Shown here: positions 53,188 through 63,891 of the stretch, in pieces
How positions within the stretch are numbered: the stretch's first letter is position 1
Layout of the letters: the number at the start of each line of letters is the position of its first letter
Assembly (NCBI GenBank): GCA_946811695.1
Contig: OX328123.1
Location: 10,239,698 to 10,303,697, forward strand
Source: Gonocerus acuteangulatus
Lineage: Eukaryota > Arthropoda > Insecta > Hemiptera > Coreidae
Direction of reading: 5' to 3'
Length of the DNA stretch: 64,000 nt
The notes under the pieces: model-generated
The model's database searches: none
What the model saw: the letters and a program-made list of their open reading frames with translations, nothing else
What the model was told of the DNA's origin: nothing
Translations under genes and position numbers: made by a program

Positions 53188-53760
53188 GTCGGATTAGTAT
53201 CTGCATTTCATACTTCCGAAGTCGGACCACCAGTCGAATCGTGAATGGGTTTGTTGGAAGTCTAGTTGGACGAGTCGGAACATTTAGAGAGACGACTCGA
53301 AGGTCCAAGATCCGACTGGTGACGGAGTTGGAGCGTGAGTGAAGGAGTCGGATCAAAGTCGTGCAGGATTAGCTCAGTCAGTGCTTGACCTTCGGGTAAC
53401 GTCGGTCTGCATTCGATACATTTTTCGGCTCGTGAGCAGCGTACATAGTCCTGAAAACAGACTAGGACTAAAGTTGGATCGCTAGTCGAAGCGTGAGTGG
53501 AGTCGACTATCCAACTAGTAGTCCTACTAAGTCGTACTGCACGTCGGAACGAGAATGGCCTGCTTTGGTGAAATGAGAAGAGATGGGTGGAGAAGGCTCA
53601 GCTATTTTAATGCTGTCCTGTGGAACCAAAAGTTTGATTACGGGCTCTGCTCAACAATGGTTGTGCGAGTTACCGTCTTGTAATTCGTTTTCTCCCCCCC
53701 CCCCTTTTGTGTGCGCGAAGTAATAAAATTTATGTTTATTGATCTTGATGAATAGTAAAA
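53188..53760. repeat. GC-richer region with many AGTCGGA/AGTCGAA words
   Basis: Short words such as GAAGTCGGACC, AGTCGAATCGTGA, GACGAGTCGGAAC, GGAGTCGGATC and AGTCGAAGCGTGAGTGGAGTCG recur irregularly. It resembles a decayed tandem repeat or the interior of an unknown element. The overlapping open frames in both strands have no family signature. Confidence 0.4.
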
Positions 53761-53865
53761 GCGTCGACATGTAAAAATGAACACACCACAATATTTATTA
53801 TAATAGGTTTTTGTTTAGTTTTATGTCATGCTTAATAAAAATATTATAGTTTTTATATTCAATAT

Positions 53866-54088
53866 ATATTTTTTTATTTATTTTATTTTTATTATTTTTT
53901 TTATTTATTTATTTTTTTTTTACGTCGCATCGACAAATCTTGGCCATTAGCGCCGACATCCAGGGTGCAGCCAGGAATTTTCTCAGCGAGCCTTGAGATG
54001 AGAAAATTCCTGTCGCCGACGGGGATCGAACCCACCATCTCCCGCTTATGAATCTAGCGATCTAGCCACTAGACCACGCGAGACCCCT
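53866..54088 (-). mobile_element. tRNA-headed SINE with shared 3' tail
   Basis: On the minus strand: tRNA-like head GTCTCGCGTGGTCTAGTGGC with B box GGTTCGATCCCC, the hairpin body (GGAATTTTCTCATCTCAAGG), the tail GTCGGCGCTAATGGCCAAGA, TTTGTCGATGCGACGT and an A-rich end. The direct repeat TATATTCAATA flanks it. Same family as 20984-21168. Confidence 0.88.
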
Positions 54089-56460
54089 ATATTCAATAAT
54101 GTTGCAATTCCTGTGTGAAGTGTTGTATTCATTGATCAATGGTATTTACGAAATACAGTGGAACATGGATAATTCGAACTTCGATAATTCGAAATCGTCT
54201 TTAATTAAAATATTTCTCTCGGTCCCTAGAAATTAGGGTATGAACAATGTAAAAAAAATCGTGGTTAATACGAATAAAATTTTGGGTAATTGAAATTTTT
54301 TAGAAGTCAGTACCTCCAAAGGGAAGTGGACAGAGAGGCGGTCGATCCTAAATCTTGTGAAAATATTCTCCCCTCGGGTAAGAAGGATAGTAAGATACGG
54401 ATGTGGGACGAAACGATTAAAACCGCAGACATTCAATGTTATACCTCTTAACATCCTCGTTTCGGCCTCAAAACTCAAAACCAAATGTTTTCGAGGGTGT
54501 AGAACTCAAATCTGAAGTCATTTTATTTTTATCTTGTCGGGATTTTTGGTCAATGAGCTAAAAGCCTAAAATTTCAGGTTTTATATTTTCCGGGAGGGAG
54601 GTATAATTTCCTTTTGTTTTTCTTGCACTGAATCCCATGAAATCCCACGTCACTCTGGATAATTTCGGAGCCTTTTGAGTGACAATTGTTTCAATTTTTA
54701 TATTTTACATAATAGACATACTTAACAAAAATTTACCCCATTAAATCAAAATAGAAAAAAAAGGTCAGGGAAGCAAAACATTCCTGAACGAAAGTAATAG
54801 CAATTTTTTTTTTCTCCATCTAATAATAAAAATATATAATGGGAAACGTTTTTGCAAAAACAGTATCGTTTGATTCATTGAATCCTACTTAATGTTTACT
54901 CTACTTCAATCAGCATGTACTCTGAACTTACTTCTGGGAGTCCCTGAACACTTTATTCTAGGCCTCTTGCGATTTTTCTGAAAATGTCTCTAGGTAGGGA
55001 CTATTTAGGCATTATAACGCTTTCCTTATGATTTTCTCTCCGTAGATTAGAACTTTATGGACAGTGGCTGGCGTGTAGAGCAAAATCAAACCAAATTTGG
55101 ACGGTCGATAAAGGCTCCAAAGTTACACATTTGCTTTTAATCGGGGTATTTTAACGTGTAATGGGCTTGACATTATATGCAAGAAAATTATAATGTTATG
55201 TTTATTTTGAGAACCATTTCTTACAAGTATCATCTAAGATGATACAATAGTCATTTATATGGTTAGAAGAAGGCGTCTTTCTTCTTTAGAAATGACGTAA
55301 ATATTGCATTATCTCAAGGGGAGATATTGAATTTTAAAACGCCACGTAAAGTTTTCACTTACAAATTTGTAAACCTTGGGGTGCTGGTTTTAAATCTACT
55401 ATTATTTTTGGTGTGAAAAATTTATAATGCTAGTTTACTTAAAAACTATTGTTTAACGATAGTATTTTTTCTGTTATCTACTCTCAAAAACAAATGAATT
55501 TTTGATAAAATCATGTCGTTATGATTTTCTAAACTCGATATAAAAAATAAAGCACTTTCAACCTATTTTATTTTATTTCGCTCCTAAGGCGTATTGGACG
55601 GAACGCTCGGACACGTGTCGACTATTTTTTGATGCAGAATCACCAGAAAAAATGCTCAAATCGTTGACCCCAGCTCTGTATACTCCCCTTTTGAGCTATT
55701 CGGCGATGAAGCTGTTGCCACTCAATGCCACTACTTCTTCAAACATGAATAGGGCTCCTGAGCCCCGGCGGATAAAATGTTTACGTGTATCTCTTACTTA
55801 GGTATATATCTTAGTATATCTCTTATCAGATCCCCGACAACTCGCCACACACTCTTCTATTTTCCTTTTCTTTTGAACTACATCTATTTTTATCACAAAA
55901 GGTATAAAAAACAAAACAAAAAATTGCTGTTTAAAAATTTAGGTTATTTTTTCCAGAAGCGTACAATGACCAAAAGAAGCTCAAAAATATTTGCAGATGA
56001 AAAAAAAAAGTATGCTTCTGTGCAGCATCAATAATGAGTTACGGCGTATCCTATGAAATTCGCGGGGAAAAGATAAAAGTATAGGGTATTACGAGCATTT
56101 TTGCGCAGTCTGCTGCTTTTTCAGATACCCTGGACAGTGTGGAACAAGTCCTTGTAGTTGTCGAACAAAAAAAACAAGTTTCAAATTCGGCCAATGTCGC
56201 GGGGTTTGGGCGTTTCGTCCCACTGTGCGGCGGTCTCATAGTCTAGTTCTTGGACTCTAGGAGTTCTGCAAAGTGATGGGTCGCGCTTCCTCCCTTCCAG
56301 GGGTTGTTATAGTTACATCCTGTCGTTTTATCCTAGAATTCCCTCCCACCATCCCTCCCATCTTCATTTCTTATTCAGTTATAAGTCAGTCAGCGTCTAG
56401 ATCTGTAGTATTGTTTGTGCCTTGAATTTCTGGTGTACAAAGCAGTTCTGTGAGTTGTTA

Positions 56461-56640
56461 ATTTAAGACGTCGAAGGCTAGAAGTTATAAAACTTTAACG
56501 TTGTCAGAGAAAATAGCTGTGATTAAAGAAGTTGAAAAAGGAATAAAGAAAAAATCTTAAATTGCCAAGGAATTCCTCCTAATACTTTACCAACTTACCT
56601 GAAAAATAAAGAAAAAATTCTTGATCTAAGGGGTTAGGTC
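56461..56640 (+). pseudogene. pogo-like transposase, CENP-B-type N-terminus
   Basis: The frame gives KTLTLSEKIAVIKEVEKGIK, then KKS, a stop and IAKEF, with the following KNKEKIL-like words in shifted frames. This is the first helix-turn-helix (psq/CENP-B N) that binds the terminal repeats in pogo/Tigger transposases. A nonsense codon and indels follow. The DDE domain is gone. The minus-strand copy at 33.5 kb is the same stretch cut by a family-H insertion. Confidence 0.75.
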
Positions 56641-56740
56641 CGCCAGTAAATATACTGTTGTCATACCTGTCGGTGGAGGCCGTCGTCACTGGCATCTGTG
56701 CGAGTACTGTGGGCGAGCGCTTTCGACGTAAATACGTCAT

Positions 56741-56800
56741 TATCAAGCCACTGTTAAGTTAGTACTCCCTTACTGTACTAACTTAACAGTGGCTTGATAA
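56741..56800. repeat. Perfect hairpin, ~27-bp stem
   Basis: TATCAAGCCACTGTTAAGTT plus AGTAC is followed after a few bases by its exact complement. It lies inside the pogo-like element. Confidence 0.85.
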
Positions 56801-57344
56801 TCAGTGTTCTTGCCCAAGAAAATGACTTTTTTCAAAACAATAGACTTTTATTTTTACTTTTTTGATAAATTATTTATTACTTATGTACGTAATCATCAAT
56901 TTATGAAATATTTGTCATTGTTTAAATAAAATGTATATACGTTTTTAAATTTAAAATTGTGAAAATATGAAATTCGATTTTTTACCCCTTTATATTCAAA
57001 AACTTTTTTAATTCGAATTTTGGATAATTCGAACTTTTTTATCGGTCCCTAGGAGTTCGAATTATCCAAGTTCTACTGTATCTACACTACTTGATAACTC
57101 TGATTGCTATATACACTGCTATCTGTCGTCTACACGGGGAACTAATAGGTTCTCTAGTGTGTATTACCGTTTCTCGTACTTCTAACGCGATGAATCCGAA
57201 TTTTTCTAGTATGCTCTCAAATGTACTAGTAAATTGTGAAAAAATAAAATAAAATAAAACAACCAAAAAAACTTTAAAAGTGTATAAGAACTGCAGGAAT
57301 GGAGATGGAAAACATTTTATGGATCTTAATCAAGGGTCAATCCA

Positions 57345-58690
57345 TTAGAAATCACCCAATTTGCATAAAATTTGTTGCTCGATATTTTTAATTTTCCTAA
57401 TTTTTTTACCTATGCAGTAAAACATTTTTCTGGGTCATAGTTTTTTTTTTGCCGGCCATTTTAAGTTGGCATTTTAACTACTTTTTGTCCGAAAACTAGT
57501 TTTACGTAAATGTATCTAACTCTCTTAATTTCATAGATATCAAAACAGAATAAAGACTAAAATGATCAGAGCGATATGCTCTTGATTTTTGTTCCTGCGT
57601 TGTGTTTTCTAAATAGTATAGAAATTGGAGAAAAAAAATCACGAAAATTGATAGAAATTTAACTTAAAATGGGAGTTTTAGTGCTCCAAAAATTATTAGA
57701 AGGAAGAAAGACTCAGCTTCAATTTTTTTTCTTGCATAGATTTATTATAGAACTACTTCCTGCAGAAGTTTCAAGCTTGAGAAATTTTTACTTTTTTTTA
57801 TATAATTTTTTAAAGTTTGCCATATTCGTATTTTTCGCAATATTTGAAGTTCAATATCTCAAAAGAGCCTGAGTCGACTCAACTGGTTCCAGAGTTATAG
57901 TGCATCGAAGTTGGACTAAAATTTAATTAATTTTTTTTTTTTTTAAATACTAGGTAAATCCATTTAAACTATGAATTGTCATTAAATGTTGTGTGCGTAT
58001 AACATAATTTTAGCCCAACTTTGATGGACTATAACTCTGAAACCAGTCGAGTCTCAGTCCCCAAATTGATATAATTTCTTTATGCCATAAAGAGGTGTTA
58101 TTTGTATAATTTTCATAATTTTCGACTCAGGCCCTTTTGAGATATAGTACTTCAAATATTCCGAAAAATACGATTATGGCAAACTTTGAAAAATTATATA
58201 AAGAAAAAGGAAACATTTCTCAAGCTTGAAACCTCTGCAGGAAGTAGTTCTATAATAAATCTATGCAAGAAAAAAAATTTGAAGCTGAGTCTTTCTTCCT
58301 TCTAATAATTTTTGCAGCACTAAACCTCCCATTTTAAGTTAAATTTCTATCAATTTTCGTGATTTTTTTTCATCAATTTCTATACTATTTAGAAAACACA
58401 ACACAAGAACAAAAATCAAGAGGATATCGCTCTGATCATTTTAGTGTTTATTCTGATTTGATATCTATGAAATTAAGAGAGTTAGATACATTTACGTAAA
58501 ACTAGTTTTCGGACAAAAAGTAGTTAAAATGCCAACTTAAAATGGCCGGCAAAAAAAAACTATGACCCAGAAAAATGTTTCACTGCAGGTTTGAACTCAC
58601 CTATTATAGGGGAATAACTGGTAAAAAAATTAGGAAAATCATAAACATTGAGCAACATGGTCTGGGTGGTTTCTAATGGTTTGACCCATA
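57345..58690. mobile_element. Complete ~1.35-kb foldback element
   Basis: The first half (GGGTCAATCCATTAGAAATC, GGGTCATAGTTTTTTTTTGC, AGTTTTACGTAAATGTATCT, GAAACTTCTGCAGG-type) returns in complement from about 57.95 kb to the end TTTGACCCATAAG. There is no coding frame beyond chance. The direct orientation of its first half relative to 51.77 kb shows that the foldback already existed before the large inverted duplication formed. Confidence 0.75.
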
Positions 58691-58849
58691 AGTAAGTTTT
58701 TCGTGGAGTTCGAGACGCTAAATTAGAATCACAAGTTTATTTGTACCTTAACACATAAAAATTCAGCGTTGTAATATGTCAACGAATAACATCTTTCCAC
58801 TTGTTGATTATAATGTCTGTGTAATGATTTTTCAAAAGCCTAGCAACCA

Positions 58850-58975
58850 CGAGGTTTCTACCGGGGACCGGTTCACGCTTAACCGAAGTTAAGGAACGTC
58901 CGGCGTGCCCAGTACCTGAATGGGTGACCGACCACGTGCCGTTGGAATTATAAAAGGGTGGAAACCTGTAGATCC
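58850..58975 (+). pseudogene. 5S rRNA-like pseudogene, right arm
   Basis: ACCGAAGTTAAGGAACGTCC, GGCGTGCCCAGTACCTGAAT, GGGTGACCGACCACGTGCCG, TTGGAATTATAAAAGGGTGG. Partner of the left-arm copy, with slightly different substitutions. Confidence 0.75.
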
Positions 58976-59445
58976 TGGTTGGGTCATAAGTTCAACATCA
59001 TCAGCGGAATTCCTCCCTATGAAGAAAAGGAGAAAACTCTCTTAAATAGATACCTATATTCCAAGTGTTTCGTAAGCTCCACAGCCTCGCTTATTTAATA
59101 GTCTAAGATTGTAGAATTCCCAGAGGTGTGAGTTTCAGATTAGTCATGTCGACCTAGATTCGTTCTAATTAAAGGAAAAATCGGGAATTCTGCCCTGGAA
59201 AGGCCTGAACTCCCTAATCATGATAGGATAAGTTCAACATAGCTTGAATTTGCTATTCCTCTCAAAGACCTTGACATAATTGAATCGATCCATGCAAAAA
59301 GAACTTCAGTCCATTTTTTCCCAATATGAGTTCCGATAATATTTTCTTTAGTATGAGTAATGAATTCTTTGTATATAAAGGTAAATAAACATTTTTATGT
59401 TAGAAGGACTTCAGTACAATACATATTTATCATAGAAACATAGTC

Positions 59446-59447
<2 letters not shown>

Positions 59448-59489
<42 letters not shown>
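59448..59489. repeat. (TA)n microsatellite, right arm
   Basis: TA array, partner of 50956-51006 and slightly shorter. Confidence 0.95.
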
Positions 59490-59491
<2 letters not shown>

Positions 59492-59729
59492 CTTTATTGA
59501 TTATTACATCCTGTATATAAATACATCTGGTAATATGATGAATGATACAATATGGAGGTTCTGTGCTCAAGGCCTTCCAACTTCATCCTCGATTCACGCC
59601 AGAAAGACGCTCAGATGACGTTGAGAGGTGCCTAAACAAGCTCCCTTCTGCTCCGACCAGTGGCTGGAGTCGAAGAGAGATCGGCGAACCGCAGAAAATT
59701 GTCGCACTTGAACAAAGAGAAAGCCATTG

Positions 59730-60314
59730 CTAACACTTCACTTGGTCACTGCAGCAGATCTCTAGGCCAATGTCTTTTGAGTCGCCTCGGTGGAGAGAGT
59801 GGGTGGGTGACACTTGATAGGGAGAGGACTTCAGGATTTTGATGATCGGAAAGTTTAGGATGGAAGCGTTGGAATCTGGATAATACAATATCTTTAACGA
59901 GTGGGATATTGAGGTCTTTATGGAAACGTAGAAGGGAGCATCGACTATTGTTCTTAGGACCTTGGATTGGAATGTTTGAATGCGTCTGATGTTCGATGTT
60001 TTCGCAGTTCCCCATAGTTCTGAGCCGTATGCCCAAATGGGTTGCAGTAGTGATTTGTAAATGATCAGTTTGTTTACAGTACTTAAATGTGATTTGCGGT
60101 TCAACAGTCTATAGAGTTGTCCAAATCGTGTGTTAAGTTCTTGTCTTTTAAGTTTTAAGTGATGCTTCCAGGTAAGTCGGGAGTCCAAGTGTAGTCCGAG
60201 GCAGCGAACTGTATCAGAAGAGGGTAAGGGGACGAATTTTATTATTCCATGTAGAAAGGGCTTCAGTCTTGTTTTCTCAAGACTACCGATTTTGGACTGA
60301 AGCTCTTTTTGCAT
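59730..60314 (-). pseudogene. LINE reverse-transcriptase tail, right-arm copy
   Basis: An open frame of about 194 codons contains CLGLHLDSRLTWKHHLKLKR (the conserved LGxxLDxxLTW motif after the palm), YRLLNRKSHLSTVNKLIIYK, LLQPIWAYGSELWGTA and IRRIQTFQSKVLRTI. The related HWPRDLLQ end lies in a neighbouring frame because of a ~30-bp insertion around 59780-59830. This is the thumb and C-terminal region of a Jockey-like ORF2. The endonuclease and palm are absent. Confidence 0.88.
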
Positions 60315-60474
60315 GGATCGATTCAGTTATTGTTGAGTTTACATTTTAAATAGTTAAGTACAGGATATTATAGACTTACTTTATACTTACAAATAAATCA
60401 ATATTTTTCAATTCATAAGTTTTATATGGGATATTAAACAAACCAACAAAAAAAACAGTTTTAATTCTTCAAAA

Positions 60475-61005
60475 CAAAATGGCTTTGCTGTTTGTGGCGA
60501 ACGGAACCCATCTTTTTTCGAGGGCGATGGTCTGCAAGCGGCAATTTTTCATCTAGAAAAAAAACTAAAACTATTTGGAAAAAGAAGGTTAAATTCAGTA
60601 AAGAACGAAGGATTTATAATTTTAATTTTTTTTTCGAAAATGGCGAACAATTCTTGATTTTTTGGAAATTGGCCATAAAATCGTTATACTGCAATGAATC
60701 GAAAACATCCTTTTCATTAGGAAATATTATCAGGAATTGGCTGTTAAAATTCGTAGTTGATTGGGTGAAAATTATAATATCTACTAAAATCGTTTTTTTT
60801 TTTTTTTTTTAGAAAACCTACTATAAAGTTTAATGTACCGAAAATTACGTTTTTTTCTCTTTTTAACTTTTTTCACTTTGTCACATGGGGACATTAGTTT
60901 AAAAATCGAGTTTTTGGCACATTCAAAAACTGTTTTGGCAAGTTAACACTCATGGATATTATTTTTGGATAGTTAAGGATGTATTTAAGCCCATCAAAAA
61001 AAAAA
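60475..61005 (+). other. No sure gene; possible integrase continuation
   Basis: Directly after the right arm, a frame reads WRTEPIFFRGRWSASGNFSS, which loosely recalls the W..P....GG.WEA.VKS stretch that follows the break point in Bel/Pao integrases. The similarity is weak and soon lost in A- and T-rich sequence. If real, the 10.4-kb unit would be an insertion into the retroelement. Confidence 0.2.
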
Positions 61006-61158
61006 AAATCAGTCCCGTAACAGGCCAAGAGGGCCCTGAGATACTATAGAGGTATCTGATTCATGACCATACGGCACTCTAGGGAGATAGTATGGTCAGT
61101 ACTATGCTCCGGCCGCCTGATTTTCCCCTTGGCCGCTTCGACTGCTAGAGTCAGCAGT
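61006..61158 (-). mobile_element. SINE-B 3' fragment
   Basis: Plus strand CAGTCCCGTAACAGGCCAAG to GACTGCTAGAGTCA. It is virtually identical, rare variants included, to the start of the next copy at 61595. The body and head are missing. Confidence 0.8.
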
Positions 61159-61594
61159 CATCATTGGGAGTGTCTTATTTAACTTTACCAGTTTTATTTT
61201 ATTTTTTATAATACAAATCTGACTTTTTCAACATAATCTATGCCTTGTTGTAGTGTATAAGATTATTTTTTCTTATAAACTCTCGGCACTTTAGCTCGTG
61301 TTACTTTAGTCAGTAGATTAACGAAACATAGATTCGTTAACTCTGGTCTCCCTTCAAAACGTATAAATCTTTCGCCTTTTACTAAAGATTTCCGTGGAGG
61401 GGGACTTTTGATGAGTCTATAAATAATTTTTTGATAGCACTCCTGAATACTCCTGAAGTTAATGGGGGTCAGCGATTAAGAAGGCTTCTTTCTATTTGAT
61501 CTCTTTGTAATCGCTCACCACCCTGTCATGAGCGTATATAAAAAATAATGTCGGAGGTGGCTTAGACTATTATCCGTTGTATAGAATAATAACA
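61159..61594. other. No recognisable gene
   Basis: Nothing coding and no repeat family that I recognise. Confidence 0.4.
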
Positions 61595-61930
61595 ATGTCC
61601 CGTAACAGGCCAAGAGGGCCCTGAGATACTATAGAGGTATCTGATTCATGACCATACGGCACTCTAGGGAGATAGTATGGTCAGTACTATGCTCCGGCCG
61701 CCTGATTTTCCCCTTGGCCGCTTCGACTGCTAGAGTCATTAGCACTAACCAAGGTACACATTATTAAATTAATTAAAGGCTGGGTTGGCCTGGGGACGGT
61801 CAGGGAGGCCGAATTCAACCAGTGAACGAAGACACTAGAAGAAAAAATCTTTAGTACAATGCTCGGGATTTGAACTCAGGCCTCCAACTTATTAGTCCAG
61901 TGCTCTACCACTGAGCTAACCTCGCCCCCT
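61595..61930 (-). mobile_element. SINE-B, complete minus-strand copy
   Basis: It runs from the 3' end (GTCCCGTAACAGGCCAAGAG) through AATTAATTAAAGGCTGGGTT to the tRNA-like head (GGGATTTGAACTCAGG is the complement of the B box; CACTGAGCTAACCTCGCCCC the complement of the A box and start). Confidence 0.88.
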
Positions 61931-62277
61931 ATACACCCATGTTTATAGGTAGAGCTATTTAAGCCCATAAAAAAGAAAATGTTTAAAAAAAAAGTTACAG
62001 GGTAGTGTTATTCCTTAATTCGTTCTAGAAAATTCGACATAAGTAAAAAAAAAATGTTTAAGTCGAGTATACTTATGTCTAAACATACTGCTGATTCTAG
62101 CTCTGTTTCTTCGATAAGGTTTTCATAAGAAACTGTTCCTTGAACTCGGTTATCAATGTTTTCTTGAAGGAATAATTGATAAGGATTAAATGCTCCCTGG
62201 AATGCTGGTCTAACTTTTGCCATTTTGGTAAAGTATTCTGGTTTATGTCCAGACAAATGGGTTTACTCTACCTTTAA
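61931..62277. other. Unrecognised stretch with an 82-codon minus frame
   Basis: The minus strand has an open frame (62256 to 62008) including FTKMAKVRPAFQGAFNPYQL and VQGTVSYENLIEETELES. I do not recognise it. It could be a scrap of a transposase or host exon, or chance. Confidence 0.25.
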
Positions 62278-62506
62278 ACATGGGCGTACATAAGGGGAGG
62301 GCTGAGGCGACTGCGAGCCCCCCCCCCCCCCCCGAAATTATGATTCCTTCTGTATAAATGTGTCTTAAAAACCTTAAAAATAAATTAAATAATATCACTT
62401 AGTTCAGAAAAAAAATTTGTTGTGTGTTATAGCGTTTTAGCATACACCCCAAATGCTAACAGCCCCACCCCCCGAAATTATTTCGTATATATGCCCATCC
62501 CTGTAA
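62278..62506. mobile_element. C-run MITE, complete copy
   Basis: It begins CATGGGCGTACATAAGGGGA and ends TTTCGTATATATGCCCATCC, which are inverted ends, with two C-run/GAAATTAT blocks inside. Best preserved member of the family at 1305, 12243 and 14647. Confidence 0.65.
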
Positions 62507-62530
62507 ATATATATATATATATATATAAAA

Positions 62531-62872
62531 ATCAGTCCCGTAACAGGCCACGAGGGCCCTGAGGGGCAGATACTATAGAGGTATCTGATTCATGACCAAA
62601 CGGCACACTAGGGAGATAGTGTGGTCAGTACTATGCTCCGGCCGCCTGATTTTCCCCTTGGCTGCTTCGACTGCTTAAGTCATTAGCACCCAAGGTACCC
62701 ATTATTAAATTAATTAAAGGCTGGGTTGGCCTAGGGACGGTCAGGGAGGCCGAATTCAACCCATGAACGAAGAAACTAGAAGAAAAAATCTTTAGTGCTT
62801 GTTCGGGATTTGAACTCAGGTCCTCCAACTTATTAGTCCAGTGCTCTACCACTGAGCTAACCTCGCCCCTTA
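62531..62872 (-). mobile_element. SINE-B, complete minus-strand copy
   Basis: All parts are present, from CAGTCCCGTAACAGGCCACG (3' end) to the A-box complement CACTGAGCTAACCTCGCCCC. (TA)n lies on both sides, as with the 9.7-kb copy. Confidence 0.9.
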
Positions 62873-62873
62873 T

Positions 62874-62879
62874 ATATAT

Positions 62880-62938
<59 letters not shown>
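62874..62938. repeat. (TA)n microsatellite
   Basis: TA array directly upstream of the SINE-B head. Confidence 0.95.
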
Positions 62939-62941
<3 letters not shown>

Positions 62942-63274
62942 GGAAAAAAAATCAATTTATTTGGTCCAATACAAGAAACGTATTATACACTTTTTGTTTT
63001 TGTTTTTTTTTCCAAGTGAAATTTATAGGTTTAAAATGTCTTGATATAGTCTGTGTTTAATTCGAGCCATTTTTATTTGTCCCTGTTGATAAAAGACGCA
63101 ACTCCTGAAGGCTGGAAGTGTTTGATGATATTTGATATATACACAGGAAAAATTGTAAATATTTTTATGAATAAAGAGAACTACCTACATTAAAATCGAC
63201 GAATAAAAAAATATATACATTCATTCACAAAGAAATTTACAAAATAAATAGTGAATTCTTGGGTATTACGAAAA
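62939..63274. other. No recognisable gene
   Basis: AT-rich DNA without coding features. Confidence 0.4.
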
Positions 63275-63891
63275 CCTATATATATAAAAATCACGTGTCT
63301 GTCTGTTTTTCTGTTTGTTTGTTCCTTATACAAATCTACACCGTTTGACCGATTTTGACCACACTTCGCACACAGGTAGGTCTTGATACGTGAAATCTCC
63401 TACGCTAGGTCAAAATAGTCAAATTTCCAAATTTGGTCAAAATGCCAAAATTTCTGTTCAAGAAAAAATGGCTACACTGAACCATTCAGATTGTGACGGC
63501 CATTTTGAATCGACAGCCATTTTGAATAATGTCTCAAATTTATTTGTTGATGTTCCTGATAATTAGAATAACTCGAACTAATTGATGACTTTACATCATT
63601 ATATAATCAGGTAATCATTATATAATGTTTATTTCAATTTTCTTTCAACATTCACTGTCTAAATAAGGAGCGCTGGCTATTCTTTGAAAAGAGCTATCTA
63701 CTCGCAGGCTCTGCTACTGGCCTCTGTCGGCTGTTAGATGAAGTGCTGGCCTCTGCCGGTATCATTATGAACTAAAACAAATTCACATCGTTTGACCGAT
63801 TTTCGTAACTGGGTATAGACAACTAGATCTTGATACGGGGAGAGTCATAGGCAGAAAGTAGGTGTAGCATGGCACACTGGGTAACAGCTAG
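63275..63891 (+). mobile_element. Helitron-type non-autonomous element
   Basis: It begins CCTATATATATAAAAATCAC (first T changed to C) and ends GGCACACTGGGTAACAGCTAG followed by T. It shares most of its interior with 42653-43062, plus about 200 extra bases. Confidence 0.8.

Larger units (their letters stand above)
54156..57078 (+). mobile_element. pogo/Tigger-like element, 2.9 kb, decayed
   Basis: Flanked by TA on both sides. The ends are CAGTGGAACATGGATAATTC and (complement) CAGTAGAACTTGGATAATTC. It carries a transposase N-terminal remnant at 56461-56640. The interior also holds two dispersed repeats (55080-55500 and 55528-55700) shared with 37.6-38.0 and 22.7-22.9 kb, and a perfect hairpin at 56741-56800. 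Confidence 0.82.
57773..60474 (-). repeat. Right arm of the 10.4-kb inverted duplication
   Basis: Reverse complement of 50030-52686. It ends at CAGTTTTAATTC. The arms differ by scattered substitutions and small indels (including (TA)n length), so the duplication is not brand new. Confidence 0.9.
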
